A program made the translations under genes and the position numbers. Below, piece by piece: positions 45,071 through 55,326 of a stretch of DNA of 64,000 nt. Below the pieces are notes generated by a model. It searched no databases, was not told the origin of the DNA, and was given only the letters and a program-made list of their open reading frames with translations. Each line of letters starts with the position of its first letter. Within the stretch, counting starts at the first letter, position 1. Origin of the DNA: Pseudomonas costantinii. GTDB lineage: Bacteria; Pseudomonadota; Gammaproteobacteria; Pseudomonadales; Pseudomonadaceae. The stretch covers positions 186,001-250,000 of the forward strand of contig NZ_MDDR01000057.1 in the NCBI RefSeq assembly GCF_001870435.1, written 5' to 3'.

Positions 45071-45117
45071 ACTGCCTAGGCAGTGAATGTATGACAAGAT
45101 GTTACTGCCTAGGCAGC
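45071..45117. promoter_or_regulatory. Tandem palindromic MarR operators over the efflux promoter
   Basis: ACTGCCTAGGCAGT (45071-45084) is a perfect 14-bp palindrome. CTGCCTAGGCAG (45105-45116) is a perfect 12-bp palindrome. Their centres are 33 bases apart, about three helical turns. On the minus strand TTGTCA lies between them as a candidate -35, and AGTAAT just after the proximal palindrome as a candidate -10. Bound repressor would cover the promoter. Confidence 0.85.
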
Positions 45118-45183
45118 AGAAGTCAAATGGAATTATTAGCTTGCTTGCTAATTTCACGACAGAAGGATTGGAATGCAAACGAA

Positions 45184-45272
45184 TGTGGGAGCTGGCTTAC
45201 CTGCGATAGCGGTGTGTCAGTCAACAGATAAGTGACTGAAGCATCGCTATCGCAGGCAAGCCAGCCCCCACA
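45184..45272. repeat. Large three-part palindrome (REPIN-like)
   Basis: The outer arms TGTGGGAGCTGGCTTACCTG and CAGGCAAGCCAGCCCCCACA extend inward through CGATAGCG/CGCTATCG to about 28 paired bases. The centre carries its own hairpin, TCAGTCA...TGACTGA. It lies 19 bases past the tamB stop, and the whole could act as a terminator for tamB. Confidence 0.85.
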
Positions 45273-45291
45273 ATTTTAATCAGAGGCGGAC

Positions 45292-48200
45292 CTAGAAATC
45301 CCGCTTGTAGAAGATATCCAACGAACTGGCCACGCCACTGGCCACTTCCAGGTACACCTTCTTGCTCAACAGATAGCGCAAGGCAATCGTGTTAGCCGGC
45401 TCGAACACCCCCACCCCATAGCGCAGGCTGAGTTTTTCGGTAATTTTGCCGCTGGCCACCACGGCGGTGGTGGTGCCGCTGCCTTGGGTGTCGAGTTCAA
45501 AATCCTGGATGCCCAGGTTTTTCGCGATGTCCGAGGTCACCCCGGCGCTGCCCATCAGGCCCAGGCCCAATGCGGCTTGGGCAAGCATATTGTTGTCTTC
45601 ACCGGTGGTACTCAGCGGACGACCGAGCACCAGGTAGGACAACGCCTGTTCCTGGCTCATGGCCGGCTCCGAGAAGATCTGCGTGGTGGGCTGTTCGGCG
45701 CTGCCGCTCAGGCGGATACCGGCGGTGACGTCGTTGGTCTTGCGGATGGCTTCGATGTCCAGATAGGGCTGGTCGAGCGGCCCGGCGAACAGCAGGCGTG
45801 CGCGACGCACATCGAGTCTCTGGCCGTAGGCACGGTAACGGCCGTCGTTGAGCCACAGCTCGCCACGGGTGTCGAGGTTGTCACCGATATGCACATGGCC
45901 TTGCACCTTGGCGGTGAGGCCGAAGCCTGCAAAATTAAGCTGGTCTTCGCCCACCGCCACGTCGATATCCATGGCCATCGCCATCGGTGGCTTGCCCTCT
46001 TCGGTCTGGTTGCCAACGATCACCGTGTCATCCGAGACCTTGACGGTCGACGGTGGCAGTTCACGCACAGTGATATCGCCGCGCGGGATCTGCACCTTGC
46101 CGGCGATGGCCAGCTTGTCGTCTTTCAAGCTGATCTTCAGGTCGGGCGCCACTTCCAGCACCGCGTAAGGTTCTACCGTGACCGGCAGTTGCGAGCCTTG
46201 CAGGGCGAGGTCCACCGCCAGCGCCTGGCCCCAACCAATATGCCCCTTGAGGCTGCCCTGCCCGGCCTTGCCGCTGCGCCAACCGCCGTTGAGTTGCACG
46301 CTTTCGCCGGCAATCAGCGCCTGCACGTTCAAACCTTCAAGACTGACCGGCAATTCAGGCCCGGAAATCTCGCCGCCGATAAGGTTCACATTGCCGTTGA
46401 CCTGCGGCGCCAGCAGGCCACCGGAAATGCGGCCACTGCCGTTGAGCTTGCCGTTGAGTTTTTCCACCATCGGCACAAACGGTCGCGCCACCGCGAGGTC
46501 CAGGCCAGTAAGACTGAAATTGCCGGTGATCGGTTTGTTCTTCGGCAGCGGGTTGATCTGCGCCTGCAACAGCAATTCGCCGAGCTTGCCGCCGCGGAAG
46601 TTGAGCTGGGTGTCGATACGCTTGGGGTTAAGGGTGGTTTCCAGCTTCAACGTGTCGTAGGGGAAATCCAGCCAGTGATCCTTGTCCTTGACGCGCAAGG
46701 TGCCACCACTGGCGTCCACCGACACTACGCCTTTAGGGCCACTGGCAGGCAGGTCGAGCTGTACGTCGGCGTTGAGCTTGCCCTGCCAGGCGAAGTCTTT
46801 CGGCAAAAACGCCGCCAAACTGTCGATAGGGAATTGCTTGAGGTGGTAGCGCAGCTTGGGTTCGGGCATCAGGCGCTGGTCTTCGCCGCACAGGCTGGCG
46901 GGGCCGGACACCCAGCAATGCGCGGCGAAGGTCAGCTTGCCATCAGCCAGGCGTTCGATCTTCGCCGGGGCTTGCAGTTGCCAGTCCTGGCCTCCGGCTT
47001 GTACATCACCACTGGCCAGGCGCCCGCGCCAGTTGCCTTTATCGAGATTGCCGTCCAATGCCAAGGCCAATTTGACCAGAGGCCCTGCCAGGTCCAACTG
47101 GACTTTCTGGCTCTTGATATCGCCTTGGGCGCTGGCGGTCAGCGTACCGACCTGAGTGTCACCGGCTTGGATGCCGCTGCCCTTGAGGTCGATCTTCGCG
47201 CGCTGCGCGTTGTCGAGCGTGGCGTCGAGGGTGAGGCTTTGCAGGTGATTGTCGGCGAACGCCAGTTGCTGACCGTTGAGGTCAAGCTTGCCTTGCGGCG
47301 CCTTCAAAGTGCCGGCTACATCAACCCGACCATTGATCTGCCCGCGCAGCTGCGGCCACAGCTGGGCCAGACGCGCCAACTTGATATCGATCTGCCCGGC
47401 CAGACGTTGCTGCAAGCTGCCGCTGCCGTTGATGCGGTTATCGCCCAGGCGCAGATCCAGGTTGGCGAGGGTCCATTGTTCGCCCGCGCCTTCAGCCTTG
47501 GCGGCCAGCACCGCCGTTTGGCCGCGCAAACGGCCTTTGAGGTCGAGTTCGGCGTTCAGCTTGAGCTGTTCATTTTTGAACTCGCCCTTGCTGCGCAGTG
47601 GTCCAGCCAACGTGCCCGGCAATTCAGCGACCCAGTACGCCGGGTTCAGCGCCGACAGGTCCAACGCAGTGTCCCAGGCAATACCCTCGGCAAATTGCAG
47701 GTTCAGGTGGCCTTCGGCCTTGCCTTGGCCGGCGGTCAGTTTCAGCTCGGGCAGGAAGACTTGCTTGAGATCGCCACTGAACGGCGTGACCAGGCTGAAC
47801 TTACCGGCCGGGCCGTCGAGGTCGGCTTTGAGGTTGCCAAGATAATTGCCGTCTTTGTAAGAGATCTCACCATTGAAAGTACGCAATGTAACTTGCGGTT
47901 CATCGATCAATGGGTAGAGGCGATGCCAGGGGAAGTCCAGCCAGTCAATCTTGGCGTCGGCGCTGAAGCCTTGCTGCCAATCCAACTGGGCGCTGAGTTT
48001 GAGGCTTTGTTTGTCACCGGCATTCAGGTCCAGACCCGCGATCTGCGCCCCCTTGGCATCGACCTTGCCTTGCAGCAGCAAATCTACCGGGCCTTTCTCT
48101 GCGGGTAGTACGGCCTTGCCCAGCAGCTGGTAGCCGCTGTTCAGGTCGCCTTTGGCGGTGAGGTCCAGTTGGTTGAGTTGCAGGGTGTCGGGCAAATCGG

Positions 48201-48966
48201 CGCTGGGCTTGAAGCTGTCGGAGGTGATGTGCAGTTGCGCGGGCAGGTTCTCCACCAGGGGTTGCAGCTCACCGCTGAGCTTGGCGGGCAGGTAACCGCT
48301 ACTGTCGGCGTCAAGCTTGAGGGTCTTGAGCAGATCGCCGTCGACCTTGAGCGCGACCTTCCACGGCGCGCCGCCGGGGGCGTATGGCAGGCTCAGGTTG
48401 CCGGTGGCACTCAGCGGCCAGTTGCCGGTGGGTTGCAGCAAACCGGACAAGTCCAGTACCAGGTCGTCACGTTGCACGTGCACTGAGTCGATCTGCATCC
48501 CGGCAGCCGTCCAGTGCGCCGCCAGTTGCAGGCCCTTGACCTCTTCGCTGCCGTTAAACAGCAGGCTACCGACGCGAACGTCGCCTAATTGGATGGCGAC
48601 CGGCAGTTTCAACTCCGGCAGTTGAATCGGCCCGCTGCTGCTCTCTTCAGCGCTGGGTGGAAACTGCAGGCTGACCTGCTCCACATCCAGCTGATTGATG
48701 CACACCGTCATGCGTAGCAGGCACGCCGGCGACCAATCAAACTTCGGTGCATTGAGCTCGACGCGGCTGGCGTCTTGCTGCCATATCAAATAATCGGCGC
48801 TCCACTGTCCGCCCAGACGCCCCTGGAAATTCTCCACGGTCAGCCCCGGCACCTGGCCCAAGGCCCAGCGACTGCCCGCTTGGGTCCCGAGCAACGTCCA
48901 CAGTGCCAGTAACACCAAGGCCAGGACGGCCACCACGGCCAGCCCCGCTATTTTCAAACCACGCAT
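45292..48966 (-). CDS. tamB: TamB, translocation and assembly module inner-membrane subunit
   Basis: This 1224-residue protein has one N-terminal membrane anchor (residues about 5-27), a very long beta-taco/AsmA-like repeat body in the periplasm, and a C-terminal DUF490 domain ending in DIFYKRDF. The C-terminal part includes AIRKTNDVTAGIRLSGSAEQ and ALSYLVLGRPLS, hallmarks of TamB. TamB works with TamA in outer-membrane protein assembly and probably in phospholipid transfer to the outer membrane. The ATG at 48966 overlaps the tamA stop (TGATG). The preceding in-frame GTG is not needed. Confidence 0.95.
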   Translation of the reverse strand: MRGLKIAGLAVVAVLALVLLALWTLLGTQAGSRWALGQVPGLTVENFQGRLGGQWSADYLIWQQDASRVELNAPKFDWSPACLLRMTVCINQLDVEQVSLQFPPSAEESSSGPIQLPELKLPVAIQLGDVRVGSLLFNGSEEVKGLQLAAHWTAAGMQIDSVHVQRDDLVLDLSGLLQPTGNWPLSATGNLSLPYAPGGAPWKVALKVDGDLLKTLKLDADSSGYLPAKLSGELQPLVENLPAQLHITSDSFKPSADLPDTLQLNQLDLTAKGDLNSGYQLLGKAVLPAEKGPVDLLLQGKVDAKGAQIAGLDLNAGDKQSLKLSAQLDWQQGFSADAKIDWLDFPWHRLYPLIDEPQVTLRTFNGEISYKDGNYLGNLKADLDGPAGKFSLVTPFSGDLKQVFLPELKLTAGQGKAEGHLNLQFAEGIAWDTALDLSALNPAYWVAELPGTLAGPLRSKGEFKNEQLKLNAELDLKGRLRGQTAVLAAKAEGAGEQWTLANLDLRLGDNRINGSGSLQQRLAGQIDIKLARLAQLWPQLRGQINGRVDVAGTLKAPQGKLDLNGQQLAFADNHLQSLTLDATLDNAQRAKIDLKGSGIQAGDTQVGTLTASAQGDIKSQKVQLDLAGPLVKLALALDGNLDKGNWRGRLASGDVQAGGQDWQLQAPAKIERLADGKLTFAAHCWVSGPASLCGEDQRLMPEPKLRYHLKQFPIDSLAAFLPKDFAWQGKLNADVQLDLPASGPKGVVSVDASGGTLRVKDKDHWLDFPYDTLKLETTLNPKRIDTQLNFRGGKLGELLLQAQINPLPKNKPITGNFSLTGLDLAVARPFVPMVEKLNGKLNGSGRISGGLLAPQVNGNVNLIGGEISGPELPVSLEGLNVQALIAGESVQLNGGWRSGKAGQGSLKGHIGWGQALAVDLALQGSQLPVTVEPYAVLEVAPDLKISLKDDKLAIAGKVQIPRGDITVRELPPSTVKVSDDTVIVGNQTEEGKPPMAMAMDIDVAVGEDQLNFAGFGLTAKVQGHVHIGDNLDTRGELWLNDGRYRAYGQRLDVRRARLLFAGPLDQPYLDIEAIRKTNDVTAGIRLSGSAEQPTTQIFSEPAMSQEQALSYLVLGRPLSTTGEDNNMLAQAALGLGLMGSAGVTSDIAKNLGIQDFELDTQGSGTTTAVVASGKITEKLSLRYGVGVFEPANTIALRYLLSKKVYLEVASGVASSLDIFYKRDF

Positions 48967-50693
48967 CACAGCTCAGGCCCCATGGAAAAGTGCAAACGAA
49001 TACCGCCCGGGTCTTCCAGGGCATGGGCCAGGTCGAGGCGAATCGGCCCGACCGGCGAGACCCAGCGTATGCCCACGCCAACACCGGTTTTCAAGCTGGG
49101 CATTTCCAGGGTATTGAACGAGTTACCCTGGTCGATAAAGGTCGCGATCCGCCATTTTTCGGCGATGGAATATTGATATTCGGCGCTCAAGGCCACCATG
49201 TAGCGGCCACCGATGCGGTCACCCTGGTCGTTCTCCGGCGACAACGTCTGGTATTCGTAACCGCGCACGCTCTGGTCACCACCGGCAAAAAAGCGCAGCG
49301 ACGGTGGCACCGATTTGTAACCGTTGGTGGCGCTGCCGCCGAACTGCGCACGGCCCAGGAAGCGGTGGTTGTCCCATAAGGTCGTCAGGCCCTTGATCGT
49401 GGCCGTGCCATAAAGCAAGTTGGTGTCGGAACCGAGGCCTTCTTTGGCGACCCTGGTGTCGAACATCAGGCGGTAGCCATTGTGCGGGTCGATGCGGTTA
49501 TCGCTGCGCAGGTAGGAGTAACTGATCCCCGGCATCACCAGGTTGCTGAGGCCGGAGTCGTTGCCCAGGCGGTACTCTTCACGCTGGTATTTGAGCGAGA
49601 TGATCCGGGTCCAGCCGCTGGGCAGCTTGCTGTGCCATTCGGGGCCGACGGTGAGCAATTTACTCAGGGTGTCGGTGCCGGCCAATTCTTCATTCTGATA
49701 GCCGCCGGCGAAGCGCAACTTGTCGGTCAGCGGTGGGTCCAGCGGAATGTCGTACCACAGGCCGACGTTCTGGCGCGGCGCCGACAGTTCAGCCTCCCAA
49801 CCATAACTGTGGCCTTGGGGATTGACCCAGTGGCGGGTCCAATTGGCTTTGCCACGCGGGCCAACGTCCGTCGAGAAACCGAGGCCCAGCCCCATGGTGC
49901 GTGGCTTGCGGGTTTCCAGTTGCACCGCCACCGGGATCACATCGTTGGCCGAGGCGGCGGGAGCGGCATCCACGCGCACGCCTTCGAAAAAGCCGCTGGA
50001 TTGCAGGTTCTGGTTGAGTTCGGCGATCAATTCGGAATCGTAAGGTGTGCCACTTTTGAAGGGCACCATGCGGCGCAGCAGGTCCTCATCAAACGGCGTG
50101 TCGCCGGTAAAGCTGACGTTGCCCATGGTGTAGCGTGGGCCGCTGTCATAGATGAGTTCGATATCGGCGACGCCCGCCTGGGGGTCTACGGTGAGTTTCT
50201 GGCGGGTAAAACGCCCACTGAAAAAGCCATAGCGCGAGGCCTGGTTCTGGATCAGACGCTTGGCGTCTTCGTAATAGCCGTGGTTGAGCACGGCACCGGG
50301 TTTGAGGTCGTCGCCGGCAGGCACGCGAAAAGCCTTCAGGCTCGCGGCCTGGCCGTCGACCCGAATGGTCACGTCTCGCAAATGCACCGGTTCGCCGGGG
50401 TCGATGGTGAGAATCAGGCGCGGGTTCTTGCCGCCCTTCACGTCACTGGTGACTTGTGGCTGATAGAAACCCAAGGCCTGGGCAGCTTTGCGCGCCTGCT
50501 CCTCGGCGCCACGGCTGAACCGCAGCAGGGCTTCTTCATCACGATCGCCTACCCCGCCGATATAGCCTTCGATGTTGGCTTTCAACGCGTCGTTTGAGGG
50601 TTTGACCCGCACGTCCAATTCGCTTTGCGCCAAGGCGCCGCAGCTTGTGAACAGCAGAATCAAGCCGCTGGTAAATCTTCCTGGAAACTTCAT
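48966..50693 (-). CDS. tamA: TamA, Omp85-family outer-membrane assembly factor
   Basis: This is a 575-residue protein with a signal peptide (residues 1-23, ending GALAQ). Three POTRA domains follow to about residue 250, then a 16-strand barrel with the Omp85 signature near FFAGGDQSVRGYEYQTL and a C-terminal strand HFSMGPEL. The open frame reaches back to 50774, but ATG 50693 gives the clean signal peptide. No clear Shine-Dalgarno sequence precedes it. The GNAT gene lies 64 bases upstream on the same strand and may share its promoter. tamB follows with a one-base overlap. Confidence 0.94.
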   Translation of the reverse strand: MKFPGRFTSGLILLFTSCGALAQSELDVRVKPSNDALKANIEGYIGGVGDRDEEALLRFSRGAEEQARKAAQALGFYQPQVTSDVKGGKNPRLILTIDPGEPVHLRDVTIRVDGQAASLKAFRVPAGDDLKPGAVLNHGYYEDAKRLIQNQASRYGFFSGRFTRQKLTVDPQAGVADIELIYDSGPRYTMGNVSFTGDTPFDEDLLRRMVPFKSGTPYDSELIAELNQNLQSSGFFEGVRVDAAPAASANDVIPVAVQLETRKPRTMGLGLGFSTDVGPRGKANWTRHWVNPQGHSYGWEAELSAPRQNVGLWYDIPLDPPLTDKLRFAGGYQNEELAGTDTLSKLLTVGPEWHSKLPSGWTRIISLKYQREEYRLGNDSGLSNLVMPGISYSYLRSDNRIDPHNGYRLMFDTRVAKEGLGSDTNLLYGTATIKGLTTLWDNHRFLGRAQFGGSATNGYKSVPPSLRFFAGGDQSVRGYEYQTLSPENDQGDRIGGRYMVALSAEYQYSIAEKWRIATFIDQGNSFNTLEMPSLKTGVGVGIRWVSPVGPIRLDLAHALEDPGGIRLHFSMGPEL

Positions 50694-50757
50694 AGGCGCG
50701 GATGCTACACGAGCTTGGGAGACTCTTTGAACAAGCAATTGTCTGAATAATTCTGTC

Positions 50758-51399
50758 CTAAGCCGTTGCAGCATGTAACGCCTGGGGATTGGGATGAAAA
50801 AACACGTGCTCTCGGATAGGTCCTACAGCGACTTCACCGATTTCCTCATAGCCCTGGCGTTTGTAAAAATCCAGATAGCGGGAATTGCCCGTGTCGAGCA
50901 CCACGCCCGACGAGTGCGGGTCTTCTGCGCACCAGTTGTGCACCGCCTCCAACAGTTGCTCACCGTAGTGTTTACCCTGGAATTGCGGGTGAATGCCCAG
51001 CAGCGGCAGCACATGCACCGACTCGGTAGGCAGGCACGCCAGTACCGCGTGGTGGTATTCCAGATAACGCCGAGTACCACGCACGCCGGTGCTCAGCCAC
51101 ATACGCAATTGCCAGGCCCAACTCTCAGTGATGCCCAGCCGGCGCTGTGGTGGCGCGATCAGAGCGATGCCGATCAGCCGATCGTTCACCAGCAAGCCAA
51201 TCGCCGGCAAGTTCTGGAAAAAATGCTGTTTGACCAGCTCGCGTACGGTGGCACGCACGCGCTGCTCGTAGCCCGGACGCTCGGCTTCGAAGATGTAGGC
51301 GAAGGTAGGCTCATGGCGGTAGGCCTGATACAACAGTGAGCGGGCCTCGCTGGAGTAGCCGCTGTCGAGCAGGTGAATCTGGGCAATAGTGTCGGGCAT
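50758..51399 (-). CDS. GNAT-family N-acetyltransferase
   Basis: This is a 213-residue enzyme of the GCN5-related superfamily. The acetyl-CoA-binding motif A is readable as LLGIHPQFQGKHYGEQLLEA, followed by VVLDTGNSRYLDFYKRQGYE (motif B). An N-terminal extension of about 100 residues carries YRHEPTFAYIFEAERPGYE. The substrate is unknown. AGGGAG lies 8 bases before the ATG. It is upstream of tamA on the same strand and divergent from the exonuclease III gene. Confidence 0.88.
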   Translation of the reverse strand: MPDTIAQIHLLDSGYSSEARSLLYQAYRHEPTFAYIFEAERPGYEQRVRATVRELVKQHFFQNLPAIGLLVNDRLIGIALIAPPQRRLGITESWAWQLRMWLSTGVRGTRRYLEYHHAVLACLPTESVHVLPLLGIHPQFQGKHYGEQLLEAVHNWCAEDPHSSGVVLDTGNSRYLDFYKRQGYEEIGEVAVGPIREHVFFHPNPQALHAATA

Positions 51400-51567
51400 A
51401 CGTTCAATCTCCCTGGGCGCCCTTTAAAAAGTGGCGTTCTTATGGGTACGAACTTGTGCGGCGCGAGTCGTTCCCAGACCTTAGCAGTGCATCCGTCCTA
51501 CCGCCACGCTGGCCCCCGTCCGACTTGTCGGCTAGCATCGGCTTTTTGCCAGACTGGACTGCCGACC

Positions 51568-52380
51568 ATGAAAATCGTCTCTTTCAATATCAACGGGCTG
51601 CGCGCGCGCCCTCATCAGCTGGCAGCACTGATCGAGAAACACCAACCCGATGTAATCGGCCTGCAGGAAACCAAGGTCCACGATGATCAATTCCCGCTGG
51701 CCGAAGTGCAGGCCCTGGGCTATCACGTGTATTACCACGGCCAAAAAGGTCACTACGGTGTGGCGCTGCTCTCGCGTCATCCGGCGTTAAGCCTGCACAA
51801 AGGCTTTGCCAGTGATGAAGAAGATGCTCAACGCCGCTTCATCTGGGGCACATTCAATGATGAGCATGGCAACCCCGTCACGGTCATGAACGGCTACTTC
51901 CCTCAGGGCGAAAGCCGCGACCACCCCACCAAATTCCCGGCCAAGCAACGCTTCTACGAAGATTTGCAGCAACTACTGGAAAGCCAGTTCAGCAATGACC
52001 AGGCGCTGGTGGTGATGGGCGACGTGAACATTTCCCCGGAAGACATCGACATCGGCATCGGCGCCGACAACGCCAAGCGCTGGCTGAAAACCGGCAAGTG
52101 CAGCTTCCTGCCCGAAGAGCGCGAGTGGATGGCACGCCTGAAGAACTGGGGCCTGGTGGACAGCTTCCGTCACCTGAACCCGGACGTGACCGACCGCTTC
52201 AGCTGGTTCGACTACCGCAGCCGTGGGTTTGAGGATGAGCCTAAGCGAGGGCTGCGCATTGACGTGATCATGGCCTCAAACGGTTTGCTGCCACGGGTCA
52301 AGGATGCCGGGGTGGACTACGAGCTGCGCGGTTTGGAAAAGCCCTCGGACCATGCGCCGATCTGGCTTGAGCTGAGCTGA
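51568..52380 (+). CDS. xthA: Exodeoxyribonuclease III
   Basis: This 270-residue AP endonuclease/3'-exonuclease acts in base-excision repair. Active-site residues are visible: N7 in SFNINGLRAR, E34 in IGLQETKVHD, the D/N pair in VVMGDVNISP, and the terminal SDHAPIW histidine. The ATG at 51568 yields the canonical MKIVSFNINGLR start. An in-frame upstream extension to 51373 is rejected. A REP-like hairpin follows 13 bases after the stop. Confidence 0.96.
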   Translation: MKIVSFNINGLRARPHQLAALIEKHQPDVIGLQETKVHDDQFPLAEVQALGYHVYYHGQKGHYGVALLSRHPALSLHKGFASDEEDAQRRFIWGTFNDEHGNPVTVMNGYFPQGESRDHPTKFPAKQRFYEDLQQLLESQFSNDQALVVMGDVNISPEDIDIGIGADNAKRWLKTGKCSFLPEEREWMARLKNWGLVDSFRHLNPDVTDRFSWFDYRSRGFEDEPKRGLRIDVIMASNGLLPRVKDAGVDYELRGLEKPSDHAPIWLELS

Positions 52381-52393
52381 CAACATCAAGAAG

Positions 52394-52421
52394 TGTGGGA
52401 GCTGGCTTGCCTGCTCCCACA
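52394..52421. repeat. REP-like hairpin after xthA
   Basis: TGTGGGAGCTGGCTTGCCTG/CTCCCACA is another copy of the short palindromic repeat, in a position where it could end the xthA transcript. Confidence 0.85.
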
Positions 52422-52508
52422 TTTTTGATCGATGTTGTTTTAGTCATATTTTTGCAACCTGCCTGACTTAATCTCGTAGCACTTCCTTTGGCTTAAGAAG
52501 GTGCCGGC

Positions 52509-53840
52509 ATGAGGCTGCGCGTTCTGTTCCTGCTGACTCTTTTTCCCCTCTACGCTGTTTCCGCCCCCCTACCCGTTCCCGATCAAGGCCCTGCGTTGCG
52601 CATCCAGGGTTCCAACACCATTGGTGCAGCGCTGGGACCGGCGCTGGTCAAGGGCCTGATGGAGCGTCAGGGTTTGCAGGAGGTGCGCAGTGAACCGGCC
52701 CAAGGCACCAATGAACAGCGTGTGGTCGGCAAGACTCGCCAGGGTAAAACCGTGACCATCGAGGTCGCAGCTCATGGCTCCAGCACCGGATTTACTGCGC
52801 TGAAAAAAGCCCGCGCCGATTTGGCTGCCTCGTCCCGCCCGATTAAAGATAGCGAATTGGTAGACCTCGAAGCCCTCGGCGACTTGAAAAGCCCCGAAGC
52901 CGAACAGGTGATCGCCATCGACGGCCTGGCCATCATCCTTAACCCGCGCAACCCACTGGTTACGTTGAATACCGAGCAACTGGCGCAGATTTTCAACGGT
53001 GAGATCAGCACTTGGGAGGAACTGGGCGGCATCGGTGGCGCCATTCATCTGTATGCCCGGGATGATCAGTCCGGCACCTATGACACCTTCAAGGAACTGG
53101 TGCTGAGCCGACGCGGCAAGCCCCTCGCCTCTGCCGCCAAGCGCTTCGAGTCCAGCGAGCAATTGTCCGATGCCGTAAGTCATGACCCTCAGGGCATCGG
53201 CTTTATCGGCCTGCCTTATGTGCGTCAGTCCAAAGCAGTAGCGATTGTCGATGGTGACTCGCAAGCCATGCTGCCGCTGACCAGCCTGATTGCCACCGAG
53301 GATTACCCGCTGTCACGACGGCTGTTCTTTTATCTGCCACCGTCGACCCGCAACCCGTGGGCCAAGGCGCTGGTGGACTTTACCCAGAGCAGCAAGGGCC
53401 AGGCGATTGTGGCCGCCAACGGATTTATCGCGCAGCAAGTGCAGGCGATGGCCGTAGAGCCACGCGCGTCGATGCCCGAGGACTATCAAGCCATCGCCCG
53501 TGACGCCCAGCGCTTGACCGTGAATTTTCGCTTCGAGGAAGGCAGCGCCAGCCTCGACAACAAGGCACGCCAGGATTTGCAGCGGGTGGTGGCCTATATC
53601 AAGGGCCACGGCAAACTCGACAAACAAATAACGTTGGTGGGGTTTGGCGACGCCAAGAATGATCCGCAGCGGGCCGCTTTGCTGTCGAAGTTGCGGGCGA
53701 TGGCGGTGCGCCGGGAGCTGGTGAAGAATGGCGTGGTGCTGCGCGATATTCGCGGGTTCGGCGCACAGATGCCGGTGGCGGCGAATACGGCGGATGAGGG
53801 GCGGATCAAGAATCGGCGGGTGGAGGTTTGGGTGTATTGA
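52509..53840 (+). CDS. PstS-like substrate-binding protein fused to an OmpA peptidoglycan-binding domain
   Basis: This is a 443-residue exported protein. A signal peptide covers residues 1-19 (ending YAVSA). Residues about 25-300 form a phosphate-binding-protein-like fold, with LRIQGSNTIGAALGPALV, LNTEQLAQIFNGEISTWEEL and DDQSGTYDTFKELV. Residues about 335-443 form an OmpA/MotB-type domain (VNFRFEEGSASLDNKARQDL, ending GRIKNRRVEVWVY). The fusion would tether a small-anion sensor or binding domain to the cell wall. No pst transport genes are adjacent, so a role in uptake is unproven. Confidence 0.88.
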   Translation: MRLRVLFLLTLFPLYAVSAPLPVPDQGPALRIQGSNTIGAALGPALVKGLMERQGLQEVRSEPAQGTNEQRVVGKTRQGKTVTIEVAAHGSSTGFTALKKARADLAASSRPIKDSELVDLEALGDLKSPEAEQVIAIDGLAIILNPRNPLVTLNTEQLAQIFNGEISTWEELGGIGGAIHLYARDDQSGTYDTFKELVLSRRGKPLASAAKRFESSEQLSDAVSHDPQGIGFIGLPYVRQSKAVAIVDGDSQAMLPLTSLIATEDYPLSRRLFFYLPPSTRNPWAKALVDFTQSSKGQAIVAANGFIAQQVQAMAVEPRASMPEDYQAIARDAQRLTVNFRFEEGSASLDNKARQDLQRVVAYIKGHGKLDKQITLVGFGDAKNDPQRAALLSKLRAMAVRRELVKNGVVLRDIRGFGAQMPVAANTADEGRIKNRRVEVWVY

Positions 53841-53845
53841 TCTCA

Positions 53846-53937
53846 CTGATCGTTCCTACGCTCTGCGTGGGAATACTGGAAAGCGTGACGCGGAGCGTCA
53901 CAGGAGGCATTCCCACGCGGAGCGTGGGAACGATCAG
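53846..53937. repeat. Second long composite inverted repeat
   Basis: The ends CTGATCGTTCCTACGCTCTG... and ...GCGTGGGAACGATCAG are reverse complements, with an inner GTGACGCGGAGCGTCAC palindrome. It closely matches the element after lpxH (40261-40375) but has a shorter centre. It sits between convergent genes. Confidence 0.85.
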
Positions 53938-53945
53938 TCAGGGAG

Positions 53946-55175
<1,230 letters not shown>

Positions 55176-55278
55176 GAGCAGCTCCCTTCTTTGAGAGGTT
55201 GTTTAGGTCATGCAATCGATGCTAGAACAGCGTTGATAATTTACCTAGCCTATTCTCGGCGTGTATTAACATTCATCA

Positions 55279-55293
55279 CCGATATATGATCGG
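55279..55293. promoter_or_regulatory. Inverted repeat in the LysR/acyl-CoA dehydrogenase gap
   Basis: CCGAT-ATATG-ATCGG lies 34 bases before the LysR start and could be part of a LysR binding site for the divergent pair. Confidence 0.4.
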
Positions 55294-55326
55294 CCTATCG
55301 GCACCTAACAATAAGAGCGCAAAGAA

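Noticed and set aside
45484..48108. An 874-codon open frame opposite tamB
   Set aside because: It shadows the repeat-rich tamB coding sequence, with no ribosome-binding site and no recognisable domain.
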